From Glycine soja (Eukaryota > Streptophyta > Magnoliopsida > Fabales > Fabaceae), in assembly GCF_004193775.1 (NCBI RefSeq), contig NC_041002.1, positions 7,737,261-7,801,260 of the forward strand: a stretch of DNA of 64,000 nucleotides, written 5' to 3'. A program made the position numbers and the translations under genes. A model generated the notes under the pieces. That model worked only from the letters and a program-made list of their open reading frames with translations, made no database searches and was not told where the DNA came from. Shown in pieces: positions 1-10,909 of the stretch (positions are counted from its first letter, which is position 1; every line of letters starts with the position of its first letter).

Positions 1-380
1 AGCAACCTATGATATTTTTTCTTGGTACAACATACTTTTAGTTTTTTTGAATCAATACTTTAGTTTACATTAGACGAAAGCCAAAAGACCAATTTTTGGG
101 GTTCATGTATCCACCGCCTGAATAATCAGATTTACCCACGAACCATGACATCATGATTGCCCTTTATACATTAGCTGCCATGATTATGATGTTCCATAAT
201 TATTTTTGTTTTGTCCACTTCATTCCCACAAACTTGATCCTTGATCTATGATCATAAAATATTTAATGAAACTATTTCTATGATTAGCATATAGTTTATG
301 TTACAAATTATTAATATACTACTATAGTCTATGTGAAGAATACAACTTATAAGCCGATTTCATTTGGCTTCCACTTGCAG
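1..380 (+). other. Intron upstream of the terminal exon (3' part)
   Basis: AT-rich DNA with no open frame, ending in the acceptor used by the exon at 381. It is read as the 3' part of the preceding intron; the donor is not in the window. Confidence 0.45.
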
Positions 381-699
381 CAATGCTGGAACAGGCACCA
401 CAGCAACCCCAACAACCACTACACCAACAACAGGCACACCACCCACCACCTTAACTCCAACCACTCCCACTAGTACAACCCCAGGCATTGGCACCGGCAC
501 AGGAACAACCACGGGCACGGGCACGGGCACGGGCACAACCACAGGTAACCCTAATGTGTTTGGAATGAGCCCAACATCTTCAACTGGAACAGGAGGAGGC
601 TTCAATGACTCAAACAAAGGAGTGGTTCATTTGCAAGACACGAGCATGTTGCTAGTGTCCCTTGTTCTCACCCTTTTGCTAGTGCTGTTGAGGGTCTAA
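381..699 (+). CDS. Terminal exon of an X8/PDCB-like GPI-anchored protein (5' part outside window)
   Basis: The exon starts after a clean acceptor (pyrimidine-rich tract ending TTGCAG at 375-380) and runs in frame to TAA at 697-699, about 106 codons. It begins inside a codon, so upstream exons must exist to the left of the window. The encoded peptide is a low-complexity Thr/Pro/Gly spacer (runs such as TPTTTTPTTGTP and GTGTGTTTG). A short conserved-looking stretch NPNVFGMSP follows, then a small-residue region GTGGGF, and a C-terminal hydrophobic tail MLLVSLVLTLLLVLL. A Ser/Thr/Gly-rich spacer followed by a hydrophobic tail is the usual end of secreted GPI-anchored proteins. The composition resembles plasmodesmata callose-binding / X8-domain proteins, which bind callose in cell walls. 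The X8 domain itself is not in the window, so the family assignment is inferred from the tail only. An arabinogalactan or lipid-transfer-like GPI protein is the alternative. Confidence 0.6.
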
Positions 700-2409
700 T
701 AACAAGTGGTACAGTTCTTGGAAGTAAAAAAAAAAAAAACACACTTTTGGGGCGGTTTGTTTTTATATGTGGATGAGATTTTGCCACACTGTAGAAGGGG
801 TGTTCTTGTAATTTCATCGCTTGGAATCATCCAGAAGCAAACCCCCACTTTAGCCTCTTTGTTTTTGTTCTGTTCCTACTCCTAAGAAAAAAGAATGAAA
901 AAAGGTTAGGGAATTTGGTTCCTTTTGAGTGGTGAATATTTGATAATATATAGCTACTAATGGGGTGAAACTTGATGGGTTTCCATTGTATATTATCTAT
1001 CTATCACTATGAGAAGCACTATTTTTTTTAATTATTTAACTGAGCCTTGCTCCTTATATTATATGCTAATATGTGATATTTACTTCTTGAATTTTTAATC
1101 TATAATATGATCCCTATGCCTTTTTCTTTTTCTTGAACTATTTTTTCGGCATGGTTTGCATTTATTGACATCGTTTTCAGCAATCGACATGGTGAAATTT
1201 GATGTTCATATGTTTAATTTGTAGTCCGTGAGTTGGTTCGTCGTTTTCCATTTGACACTGATGTCATATTCGTATTCGTAAGAGGGAAATGATTTATTTG
1301 ATCTTTTATTTTATATTTTGAAAAGTTTAATTTCATTTTTTTTTAATTTTTTTATACCGAGTTCAGTTTTTTTATTTTTTTAAAAAGTTTATTTGGTTCT
1401 TTATTTTTTTAGTTTGATTATTCAGTCTATTTAAGAGATTGAGTGATATTTTTGGTCATTTTTTTTTCATTTTTCTTCCCTTTTCTTCCGTTTTTAAAAA
1501 TAGATGAAGGATCAAAATATTTTTTTTTAAAAGATAAAAGATTAAATTAAAGAAAAGATAAAAAATAAAATTAAATAAAAAAGTAAGATAAAGGATTATA
1601 TAAGCCATTTAGTCTTCATAAAAATAAAAATTGGAATATAATGTGGCCCAATGGAATCATGCAAATATGTTAAAATTGATGTAAGTCCATTTTTTTTAAT
1701 TTTAATTCTTGTAAGTTAGAATATTTTTTTTAAAATTTGATTTTTTTTTTATTTTTAATTCTTGTAAGTTAGAATTTTTTAAAAATTTTGATTTTTTTTA
1801 TTTTTATTTCTTGCAAGTTTATATTTTTTATATTTTACTTTCTTTAAAATTTAATTTTCATTTATAGTCCCGTGAGTTTGTGTTCACAGGTATCATAATG
1901 GAGAAAACAAAAGTTTATAAAATCTAAGAATGACAAAATATCTTTATCGGAACCAAAATTAAATGAACTTACAGATGTGTTAACTTATAGGGAAGAAAAA
2001 AAACATATTCAAGTATTAATTTTATAAATAAAATGTAGATTTTTTAATTCTTGGTTAATATTTTTATTTTATTTTTTGTCGAGTTTATTTTTTTAATTTT
2101 ACTTACTATAAATTTACGTTTTAATTTTAATCTCTATAAGTATGAACTTATAGGAATTATAAATAAAATAATTAAAATTGAAAAAAAAACATAAACTTAT
2201 GAGAATAAAAATATATTTAAGTTAATAATTTATTTAAAATTGAAAAATGTATTTAAATAAGATCAGTTTGACTTAAATGATGGTTAAACTATTTTTTTTT
2301 AGTTGATGGTTTAACCATTTAACTGTGGTTCGTATTTGATTTGATTTTAATTATCCATCCAGTTTTAAAAACATTTTCTGTTACTTATTTTGGCAAAACA
2401 AATTAAGAT

Positions 2410-2510
2410 AAATATGTGTTATTAAGGTATCAATAAGCTTGCTTAAAATTTAGGCTTTTATAAATATGTCTTATTAAGGTATTAATAAACTTGCTTAAAA
2501 TTCAGGCTTA
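2410..2510. repeat. 52-bp imperfect tandem duplication
   Basis: Two adjacent units start at 2410 and 2462. Both contain AAATATGT, then TTATTAAGGTAT, then CAATAA or TAATAA, then CTTGCTTAAAATT and AGGCTT. A handful of substitutions separate them. It abuts the MITE-like element that follows. Confidence 0.6.
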
Positions 2511-2790
2511 AATATGATTTTTATCATAATTTTTTAATTTTGGTTCTTAGCATTTTTTCACATTTAGTCTATGTAAATTTGTATTTTTTTTTATTTTAGT
2601 TTCTATAAAATATTTTATTTATTTTTAATCTTTTGTAAGTTTATGTTTTTATAATTTTGATCTATGTAAATACGAGAAAACTATAAATAAAAAAAATTGA
2701 AATTCTAAAGTGATTAAAATTGAAAAGATATAAATTTACAAAGATTAAAAATAAAAAAAACTTACCGAAACAAAAATTAAGCCTAAAATT
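2498..2790. mobile_element. MITE-like element with inverted ends
   Basis: The left end reads AAATTCAGGCTTAA and the reverse complement of the right end reads AAATTTTAGGCTTAA. The AT-rich interior is partly self-complementary, with TTTTTAT/TTAGTCTATGTAA-like blocks facing their complements. There is no coding capacity. The size (about 290 bp) and structure fit a non-autonomous MITE of the kind common in legume genomes. No clean target duplication was established. Confidence 0.4.
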
Positions 2791-5060
2791 TATATTAATA
2801 CAAACACTCCCTGAATTAAAAAAAAATAAAAAAGTGTGTACACTCTTTATAAGCTCTCAGTTTGGCAACAAAGTAAAGATAAATCTGCGTTCTTGAGGCA
2901 TCTATAACTTTATACTTGCATAAATTTATATTGTACACTACACACTGAATTGACAAAAACGTGTATACACTATATTCTTTTAGCTAAGTTATTAAATAAC
3001 GTTGATGTGACTTGTGAGAGTACGTGTTTCACTTAATATGTGGAATATTTAATAAAAAAAATAATAAAATGTTGGGTTTCATAGTTCTATTTTTACTCCA
3101 TGCATCTTTTGCTACTAGTTCGTTTTAGTGCTAGAAAAGGCTCCAACACAACAGAATCAAATACGTATGAGTGAAAAGTGATGGTGATTCAAGGGTCTAA
3201 TTAAGTATCACTTGCTTAATATAGCAACAGTACAAATATAACTTGCGATTTTAATATTTTTCCCTTTCCCCTGTGAGTTATGATCATTCATGATGAGGAC
3301 CATTTTATTTTTTTAACAAGATGTCAACAGCCACCGAATGAGTGAATGAGAATAATTGAGTTCAACATGCATGGCCGACAAATATGAAATAAATAATGGT
3401 GCATGCTTTGGCTGTCATGTATTCCTTTTGTAGAGCATCAAAATAAGGAAAGATTGTATTCAAACCAGAGAGATTTAGGTAAACTTGGCCCCCCTTCAAA
3501 GGAAACATTTAGAATGAGAATTTATAAAAAAGTATAACTGGAAGAAGTAGTGAGATTTTAGAAATACATTAGGCATAATGATGGGGAGTTATGCTAGCTC
3601 TCATGTCTTTGACTATATCCCCACTTCTCTCACACATTATGAATGAAATGAATTCCATAAAAAATGAAAAAGGAGTTTGAGTAGTTAGTATGAAGTTATA
3701 GATTAAATCTTAGTGTGAACATTGTATAAAAACAAGATTTTAGAAAAGTAAAAAATAGAACATTATTTTTTAAAAATTATATAACATTTATAAAAATAAA
3801 CAAAAGATTGAGACACTAAATTTACATTAGTTTATTTATTTTCATTTCATATAAATTATCAATTTTGAGAATACTTGTTAGAAATAGAAATTTTGTTTTC
3901 ATGTTCTTTCTTTAAAATTTCACTCTCGAACTTAATTAGGAGTTGGGTTACAGAAGGGAGATAAGGGTAAATTTTTTATTTTTAATAAATAACTTTTTTA
4001 AGTAGATTACACAAACGCTTGAGATCTCGTTAAATTTGTATGATATTTATCATTTTTTTACTCCTACACTAACTAGCTTAATTCTTTGAAAAATATTATA
4101 CTCATATGCTTTATATTTTACATTAATTTTTCTTAATTGTTTAAAAATATTATTTTGTTTAAAAATATTAAATTGTGTATCCTTATAAGCAGTGTTGTGG
4201 GTGCATCCGGCAGTGCTTGTAAATGAGGTTGTTGTAATATTAAAAAAATCAAAAAATTTATGTGTAATTTAAAGAAACCTTAAAAGATATCAATGTATTT
4301 TATTCTATTTTTTTTCCTTCAGTAATTAATAAATTAATGAAATATTTTTTTATTATCATGCATCAATTTTATCAGTTATTATTTTATATGTATCTGTAGT
4401 TTCGTAATAGGGAGAAATCACTCAGAACCAATGAAGGGAAATAATGGTTAATTATTAAACGTTGACCACGTTTTTAGCGTAGTAGAGTAAATTATGTGTG
4501 AAACCCGTGCTGTTGCACTGTTTTTAAAAAATCAAAGAGAGAAAGATAGAGTAAAGAAAAGTGAATAGAAAAAAAAAATAATCTTGCATTATGTCCGGGC
4601 CAAGGCTGCATAATTTTTATATAATTATAGGTTATAGATTATAAATAAGAGATAAGAAAAAAAAAGTGATAAAATACAATGATGATATGATGGGTAAGAA
4701 AACAACAAGAAAATACAATAAAGAAATGAGATGAAAGAGAATGGGAATGAGATGCCTATTATAATCTCATTGTTAATATAATTATAGGTTATAGATTATA
4801 TAATTATATCGTATATGTGATCAACACTCCCATCTAGATTACTAGATATCTAATGCTTTCATGGGTGCATGCACATAGCTTAACATTAGGCATATGGGAT
4901 GCCTATTATAATATATATCAAGAATGAGATTTCCCCCATCCAACCTTTATTTTTCCGAGGTAACAATAGTACCCTGTCAAATAAGTATCTAACAACTAAT
5001 CAAGGCTATTAGTATTAGAAAATAGAAAACAAAAAAATTGTCTACTCGAATATGTCAAAC

Positions 5061-5525
5061 TGATGTGAACCTGACTAGGAGCGGATCGTTTGATACAGGC
5101 TACGGAGTTTTGGATGACGCCACTTCCAGTGAAGGAAGATAAGTCAAGATAGACGCCACAAGAATTACCTTGATAAGTCTGAGATTGGTTCAACAAGGAA
5201 CCTAGAGAGAAGCTCTCACCAAATTTTATCAAATGACAAAAGTTTCTTTATTGAAAACAAAAACCAATACTTATAGTGTACCTGAACAAAAGATAAAAAT
5301 AGACATGAGCCTTCTAAACAGTTTGGGCCAAAATTACAATAAATAAAAATTATAACTAAAAAACATATTTAACTTGGGCCTTCAAATTAGTTTGGGCCTT
5401 CAGCAACAATTAATAGTCTTGATAGTGTCTCTGCCTCTAGGCCTTCGTCCTTCTCCACTCAGGGGCTTTGTCCTTCTCCACTTGGGTCTTTAGCCTGTAT
5501 TTGACCAGTTTCATGATTCTCATCA
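5061..5525 (-). repeat. 3' LTR of the deleted gypsy element
   Basis: 465 bp with TGATG/CATCA ends, the same length as the LTR at 7228-7692 and differing by scattered substitutions (for example GGGCCTTC versus GGGTCTTC). Confidence 0.9.
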
Positions 5526-5716
5526 TTCCCTCCTTCTTGGAAAACATTTGTCCTCAAATGTCCAAGATCATCATCGGGTTCAATTACCACTTCCTTCCTT
5601 TTCTTGTGGGCTTGCTTGGCATAGCTTTCATTCTTCTTTGCAATTTGCACCTTCACTTGGTCATACAATTTTTTCACATACTCAACTTTGGCCTGTGCAT
5701 CCTTATGCTGAGTCTC
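5459..5716 (-). pseudogene. Integrase C-terminal tail fragment (Ty3/gypsy)
   Basis: KKLYDQVKVQIAKKNESYAK followed by RKEVVIEPDDDLGHLRTN and FQEGGNDE matches the end of legume gypsy polyproteins: the linker after the integrase core, then the final LRTNxFQEGGxDE block. The DDE core and the chromodomain-like part between the two blocks are deleted. It continues into the 3' LTR at 5525. Confidence 0.7.
5526..5538 (-). promoter_or_regulatory. Polypurine tract
   Basis: On the minus strand the bases next to the 3' LTR read AAGAAGGAGGGAA, the expected plus-strand primer for reverse transcription. Confidence 0.8.
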
Positions 5717-5971
5717 TTAGAGCTTGCTGTTGTAAGTTGGCCTGTTAGGCAATGAAGCTCCGGGAAGGAGATCAACTTGATGTTCTATGCCTCTTGAAGG
5801 TGGCAGTCCATCAGGAATCTCCGTAGGAAAGACATTTTTAAATTCCTGCAATAAGGGTTGAACACTAGGAGGAATAAAAATAGTAAACTCATTAGAATTA
5901 TCAATAGAAATTTTACTGTCTTTGCAATACTGTAGACAAAGTGGTTCATGAGCAGGTAACACTTTCCTCAC
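5717..5971 (-). pseudogene. Reverse-transcriptase N-terminal fragment (Ty3/gypsy)
   Basis: Contains [20 protein letters not shown] followed by [13 protein letters not shown] and LPNRPTY, the conserved run-in to the RT domain of Ty3/gypsy pol. The frame stops just after NRPTYNSKL, where the RT fingers should begin. RT motifs, including the catalytic DD, are absent. Confidence 0.8.
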
Positions 5972-6014
5972 TTCACTCGCCTCTGCAAAATAATTAAATT
6001 TTCTCTCATGTGTA

Positions 6015-6338
6015 TCACTCTCTCTCTCTTATGTGTATCACTCTTTCCCTCGGGTGTATGACTCTTCTATGGTGTTTCACTCTTTTCCTATTCCTCTGTG
6101 GTGTCTCACTATTTTCTTTCTCTTGTTCTCTCTTTTCTCTCATTCTGATTTGGTCATCACACACTTCTAGGGATAAAGGTTTAAGAATAAACAAGGAAGA
6201 GTTGGTTATTCGCCTGTAGAGCTCTTCATTGTTACGGTTCAACAAACGTTGCATTTGTGTAGTCATTGTGTCCAGTAATAAGCGCTGAGATCTGTCCAGT
6301 TGATGATATACACCACCATTGTCACCCGCTCCTGCCAT
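6015..6338 (-). pseudogene. gag remnant of the deleted gypsy element
   Basis: An open frame of 107 codons beginning MAGAGDNGGVYHQLDRSQR, then helix-forming, Gln/Arg-rich sequence. The position after the leader and the start resemble the N-terminus of legume Ty3/gypsy gag proteins, which form the virus-like particle. The second half is Arg/Glu-rich and crosses a CT-rich low-complexity stretch (6010-6140), so it is probably not real gag. Capsid and zinc-knuckle regions are missing. Confidence 0.55.
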
Positions 6339-6589
6339 GATTAAGGAGCAAATAATTTTGCAGTAATTTAAAAAAAGATTCAGGACCTCACCACACTCTA
6401 CTCACGTGTTTCTCTCTTTGATGGTAGTTAACTCGTGTTTGATGCTCTCAGTATAGGCTTTTGTGTGATGTTTTCACTCTTGCCTTTTACCACTCGTGTT
6501 CCCTCTTAAGTTCCTGGATGAACCAAATTAGACACACAAGGTAATATAAAATACAAGGAAAGACAATATAATTATTACAGATTGAGTAA

Positions 6590-6815
6590 CAGATTTGATT
6601 TGGGATAACAACTTGGACTTGATTTGGATAACAGATTAGATTTGATTTGGATAATATATTAGATTTGATTTGGATAACAGACTAGATTGGATTTTGATAA
6701 TATATTAGATTTGATTTGGATAACAGATTAGATTGGATTTGGATAACAAATTAGATTTAATTTGGATAATAGATATGATAACAAATAAGATAACAAATGA
6801 GATAACAGATATGAC
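6590..6815 (-). repeat. Imperfect ~20-bp minisatellite in the retrotransposon leader
   Basis: Variants of ATTAGATTTGATTTGGATAA, alternating with ACAG or TATA, occur head to tail about nine or ten times. They then degrade to AGATAACAAAT-type units up to about 6815. The array lies between the PBS and the gag start. Its role is unknown; leader minisatellites are seen in several plant LTR elements. Confidence 0.7.
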
Positions 6816-7213
6816 CAGTGAACTTCAAATGCTCATAACTTTTGCTACGGTTGTTTGTTTGAGGCCCACTATATATCAAAATGCTCAGAATTCAGAGGAG
6901 AATCTGGAATAGGGGATTTGATCCACGATTTTCTTTCCAAAAAAAATACCTCTAAATGCCTCAATTTCGTATTCAAAGAACAAACACCCACTTTTTCTTT
7001 TTCAAAGTTTCTGCAACTTTTTTTTTGACACAGTGTGAAAGACACAAGCAACAAGAACAAGAGTGTGACAAGAACAAGAACACAAATAACAAAACACAAG
7101 ATGCAAACAAGATGTAAACAAGAACGCAAATAACAGAACAAGGACAAAAACACAAACCTGGACAGAATACAAAAAAAGATTTGGATAGGATAAAGCCTGT
7201 ATCAAGAGCCGAA

Positions 7214-7225
7214 GCTCTGATACCA
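7214..7225 (-). promoter_or_regulatory. Primer-binding site (Met-tRNA type)
   Basis: On the minus strand this reads TGGTATCAGAGC, complementary to the 3' end of plant initiator Met-tRNA. It sits 2 bases inside the 5' LTR, which fixes the orientation of the element. Confidence 0.9.
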
Positions 7226-7227
7226 GA

Positions 7228-7692
7228 TGATGTGAACCTGACTAGGAGCGGATCGTTTGATACAGACTACGGAGTTTTGGATGACGCCACTTCCAGTGAA
7301 GGAAGATAAGTCAGGATAGATGCCATAAAGATTACCTTGATAAGTTTGAGATTGGTTCAACAAAGAACCCAGAGAGAAGCTCTCACCAAATTTTATCAAA
7401 TGTCAAAAGTTTCTTTATTGAAAACAAAAACCAATACTTATAGTGTACCTGAACAAAAGATAAAAATAGACATGGGTCTTCTAAATAGTTTGGGCCAAAA
7501 TTACAATAAATAAAAATTATAACTAAAAAACATATTTAACTTGGGTCTTCAAATTAGTTTGGGTCTTCAGTAACAATTAATAGTCTTGATAGTGTCTCTG
7601 CCTCCGGGCCTTCATCCTTCTCCACTTGGGGGCTTTGTTCTTCTCCACTTAGGCCTTTAGCCTGTATTTGGCCAGTTTCATGATTCTCATCA
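7228..7692 (-). repeat. 5' LTR of the deleted gypsy element
   Basis: 465 bp with TGATG/CATCA ends. It is followed outward by CAAAC (7693-7697), the target duplication matching 5056-5060. Confidence 0.9.
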
Positions 7693-7697
7693 CAAAC

Positions 7698-8094
7698 CAA
7701 CATCTCTGGTTATCTGGAGTTAGATATTAGCCACCAAACACTATCACTTTCATGTCATCCTAGCTAGAGAATAATAATTGAATAAAAGGGACACAAGCTA
7801 CACTCAGAAAATTTTAAATTGTTTTATCACTATCAACGAATAATCATGTTAGCAACGTAATAAGCACACCTTTGATGGGTTGCTTTCCAGGATTCTGGTA
7901 CTATTGTATTTTTTTTTATAAAAAATCATAGCACTTTACTCTTACCAAATCATGATGGTTGATGAAATCACTTGAAAAGAACAAAAGATTACCAAGCATC
8001 ATCACTAGGTCGAGTTTGGAAACATGATGATAAAGTGATGCTAGTGTGCTAGTTAGGCTACTTAAGGATGGCCACTGAAGAATATTATTCACTG
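7698..8094. other. Single-copy spacer between two retrotransposon insertions
   Basis: No coding feature or repeat recognised. It is bounded by the CAAAC target duplication on the left and the GAAAC duplication on the right. It also occurs at 24287-24691 in copy C. Confidence 0.5.
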
Positions 8095-8330
8095 GAAACT
8101 GTAACATCCCAATTTTCGTAAACTAGATTGAAAAGGATTGTTATTTATAAATAAATAGAGTTTAAAAAAAATGATAAGATTTTGTAAATAAATAAATAAG
8201 GAGATATAATTGTTAATTAAAATAATGATTTGAGAGAAAATAAAAAGGGTATTTTATTTATTTGTTTGATAGAGAATAAAATAAAGTTTGCTTTTATAAA
8301 ATAATAAATAAATAAATAGAGTAAACCTAG

Positions 8331-8341
8331 CTATAAATAGC
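8331..8341 (+). promoter_or_regulatory. TATA-like box of the solo LTR
   Basis: CTATAAATAG within the LTR, also present in the related LTR (about 61965). This fits the U3/R boundary. Confidence 0.5.
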
Positions 8342-9610
8342 GTTAGGTCAGTTTTCACACTGACGGTGCCTTCTCTTTTCCTCATTTTCGTTTTTCTCCT
8401 TCTCCTCTCAAAACCCTTCCTTTTTCCCGCAGCCCACCAAACTTGTCTCAGAAAAACGACGATCTCAGACTCGTTCACCGTTGGATCGTCGTGAAATTTT
8501 AGTACCATATTTGCAACCCGATTCCGAGCATTCTCACCGTTGGGAATTATGATATCATGTCTGAGCTAAGAGAAATACCACTCGCATTGTAGCCTTTCCT
8601 TTCCCGCAGAAACCCAGAGCTGTCTTGGTAAAATTATGATCCCGGTTTCGTTAACCGTTGGATTGTTGTGAATTTTGGATATGTTGTTCGAAATTCAATT
8701 GCGCATGCTTTGACCGTTGAGATTTGCGAGATAATGTTCTTGGAGGGAGAAAAAGGAATCGCATGAAGATAGTCCAAATGGAGGCTTTAATCCCTTCTCC
8801 GTTTCTCTGGAGCAGTCGGAGGAAAAATTGGAGAAATTTTAGGGAACCGCTAGAGATGACACTATCGCTATGGAAAGACATGTGAATCCTCTTAGAGGTA
8901 AGGGATGGGTTTATCGCAATTGGGGGTTAGAATGAACATGTGTAGGGATTCTTAGAGAACTAAATTTGGGTTTATTTTGGGATATTGATTGAATTATAAT
9001 TTTTCTTTATGATTATGAATACAATATTATTGTGTTCTATGTACCAATTGACGTCCTGATGAGAATTGATTGATAAACTTGAGTGCTCTTGATGTCTTTG
9101 TGTTAACCCATGATTTTGATTAATTGATTTTGATATAATTGTGAGAAACTATTTCAGAGGTTTTACATCCCATGTTGTGATAAAATCTTTTGTATAAATT
9201 GTTATGTTGAGGTTATGAAATGATGATTCAAACTGTGAGTATGTGATAAATTGAACATGTGACGGATGATGAAATACATGTGTATTGAGATGAGATGTGT
9301 GTATTGAGTTGTGAACTATGAACTGTGCAATCACACAATTGTAAGACCCTTTAAGGGCGACGAGTATTGTGATGGGATCCACTGTGGGAACCCGACGAGT
9401 TAAAATGATTTTGAAAACAATTGAGTAGATGTGTGTATTGCATAGTTCATAGGTAAAGTGTATATGATTCATGAGGTGTGATAACATGTTAAATTGAGAT
9501 TATACCATTGTGATTGGGATTAAGTGTATGTGATAAAATTGAGTATATATATGATTGAGATATATATGTGCATTGAGTTGTGAACTATGAATTGTACAAC
9601 CACACGATCA

Positions 9611-9730
9611 TAAGTCCCTTCAAGGGCGACGAGTTGATGTTAAGTCCCTTTTAGGGCGACGAGTTGATGCTAAGTCCCTTTTTGGGCGACGAGTTAATGA
9701 TAAGACCCTTAAAGGGCGACGAGTTAAAAT
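9611..9730 (+). repeat. 30-bp tandem array (4 units) in the solo LTR
   Basis: Four units start at 9611, 9641, 9671 and 9701, each TAAG(T/A)CCCTT, then NNAGGGCGACGAG or NTGGGCGACGAG, then TT(G/A)A. A fifth, isolated relative is at about 9342. CCCTT..AAGGG in each unit can pair as a small hairpin. Copies sit at 26203-26322 and, degraded, at about 17906-18020. Confidence 0.85.
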
Positions 9731-10909
9731 TATTTTGAGAACAATTGAGGAGTCGTGTGTTTTGTACAGTTCATAGATAGAGTCTGTGTGCTAAAATGTT
9801 TTCTGGGTTGGACCTGAATCAGGAGGGAGAGGCTCTGACGGACTCTTCGGAGTGTAGGCCTTGGGGGTTACACGGTTTGAGTGTTCCTTTAAGCCTATGT
9901 TGATCCCATATGGTTGGAGCATTCTTGCAAAACACTGTGACCCTGACTGGTCTCCCTATAATATTACCTAGTGAGAGTGACTTGACTTGCTAGTGTGTGG
10001 TTTGTCTTGTCATGTACTCCTAGGCGCCCGACGAGGTTTTTCACTGACATGGTACCACATTACATATAGGCTTGAGTCTTAGCATAACTGTTGCATACGC
10101 TTGCTAATTGTTTATTATGAAATTGATGTGTTATTATGTCTTGATCGGAGTGTGTGGTTCCTGTGTATTGTGATTGATGATTAAAAAGTGTGATTGATGA
10201 ATGACAAGGTGATGAAATAGTGTGAGATATGCTAAGTAAATTGTATTTGGCTACTATATGTTGTGTTGTTTCTCTCTAGTAGTTAGAAATGTGATAACTC
10301 ACTCCCGGTTTGCTATTTGTGTTTGTGTTTGGATCCTGTGATGATCTTGAACTTTGTGTTCGGGGGAGCAGATGAATAGGTGGATGACTATGAAGAACCT
10401 CATGCTAGAGGACACGGGAACAACACGCTCTGATAGGATGTGACATTAGGATATAGGTTATATATTAATTGTATGAAACTTAGATGACCTTCTTTGAGCC
10501 GAGATGACTTTATTATTTATTTGGACAAGTTTGAATATGATATAGAAGAAAGTGAATGTGAGCCTTTTACCCATTTGAAAGGCTTGTATTTTAAAATGTT
10601 TTAAAAATACTTTTAATTAATATTTGAATTTTTACTCCTTTATTAATATATATGTGAGGGGTAGAGGGTGTCACAGAAACAATTCAATATCAGAAAGGTG
10701 TAGTGTGTTTCTTTTTTTCTTTCTCTCTCACTGAGCCAATTAAAGTAAAACTCGTTTAACATTCAAAAGAGTCAATATCAGTATATAATATAAGAGACAT
10801 ATCATATTAACAATATTAGGTTACTGCAGCAGCATTGTTTCTATCTTCATCTAAATAGGGAAGGAGCATTCTTAATTAGTTCTATATATCACCAACAGAT
10901 TTTCAATCT

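Larger units (their letters stand above)
700..5055. other. 3' UTR and AT-rich intergenic DNA
   Basis: About 300 bases after the stop codon are probably 3' UTR. The rest is very AT-rich, with long T and A runs and no convincing gene. From about 1690 to 1860, phrases such as TTTTTAATTCTTGTAAGTTAGAA recur imperfectly, typical of decayed MITE DNA. A phrase near ATAATTATAGGTTATAGATTATA occurs twice, around 4620 and 4780. The small repeats at 2410-2510 and 2498-2790 are listed separately. Confidence 0.5.
5061..7692 (-). mobile_element. Internally deleted Ty3/gypsy LTR retrotransposon, non-autonomous
   Basis: A complete insertion read on the minus strand. The 5' LTR is 7228-7692 and the 3' LTR is 5061-5525, each 465 bp, starting TGATG and ending CATCA. 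The 5-bp target duplication CAAAC flanks it at 5056-5060 and 7693-7697. A primer-binding site matching the initiator Met-tRNA 3' end lies next to the 5' LTR, and a polypurine tract lies next to the 3' LTR. Inside are a minisatellite-bearing leader, a gag start, the first part of a reverse transcriptase and the last part of an integrase. Protease, most of RT, RNase H and the integrase core are missing. At 2.6 kb it would need enzymes from a full-length relative. The LTRs differ at a modest number of positions, so the insertion is not brand new. Confidence 0.9.
8100..10675 (+). mobile_element. Solo LTR of a long-LTR Ty3/gypsy-type element (copy A)
   Basis: 2,576 bp from TGTAACATCCC to GGGTGTCACA, flanked by the perfect 5-bp target duplication GAAAC (8095-8099 and 10676-10680). 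No internal domain is present, so it is a solo LTR left by LTR-LTR recombination. A TATA-like CTATAAATAG lies near 8331. LTR length and termini fit long-LTR gypsy lineages, but without pol the lineage is inferred. It lies about 230 bp downstream of the hydrolase stop codon. The LTR at 61694 is a diverged relative. Confidence 0.88.

Noticed and set aside
360..617. Minus-strand Pro/Val-rich open frame
   Set aside because: Antisense shadow of the Thr/Pro/Gly-rich exon; repetitive codons keep both strands open.
5468..5755. Plus-strand hydrophobic frame as a membrane protein
   Set aside because: Antisense to the integrase tail of the deleted gypsy element and overlaps its LTR.
9611..9730. 30-bp regularly spaced repeats as a CRISPR array
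   Set aside because: Units are contiguous with no spacers, lie in a plant LTR, and there are no cas genes.
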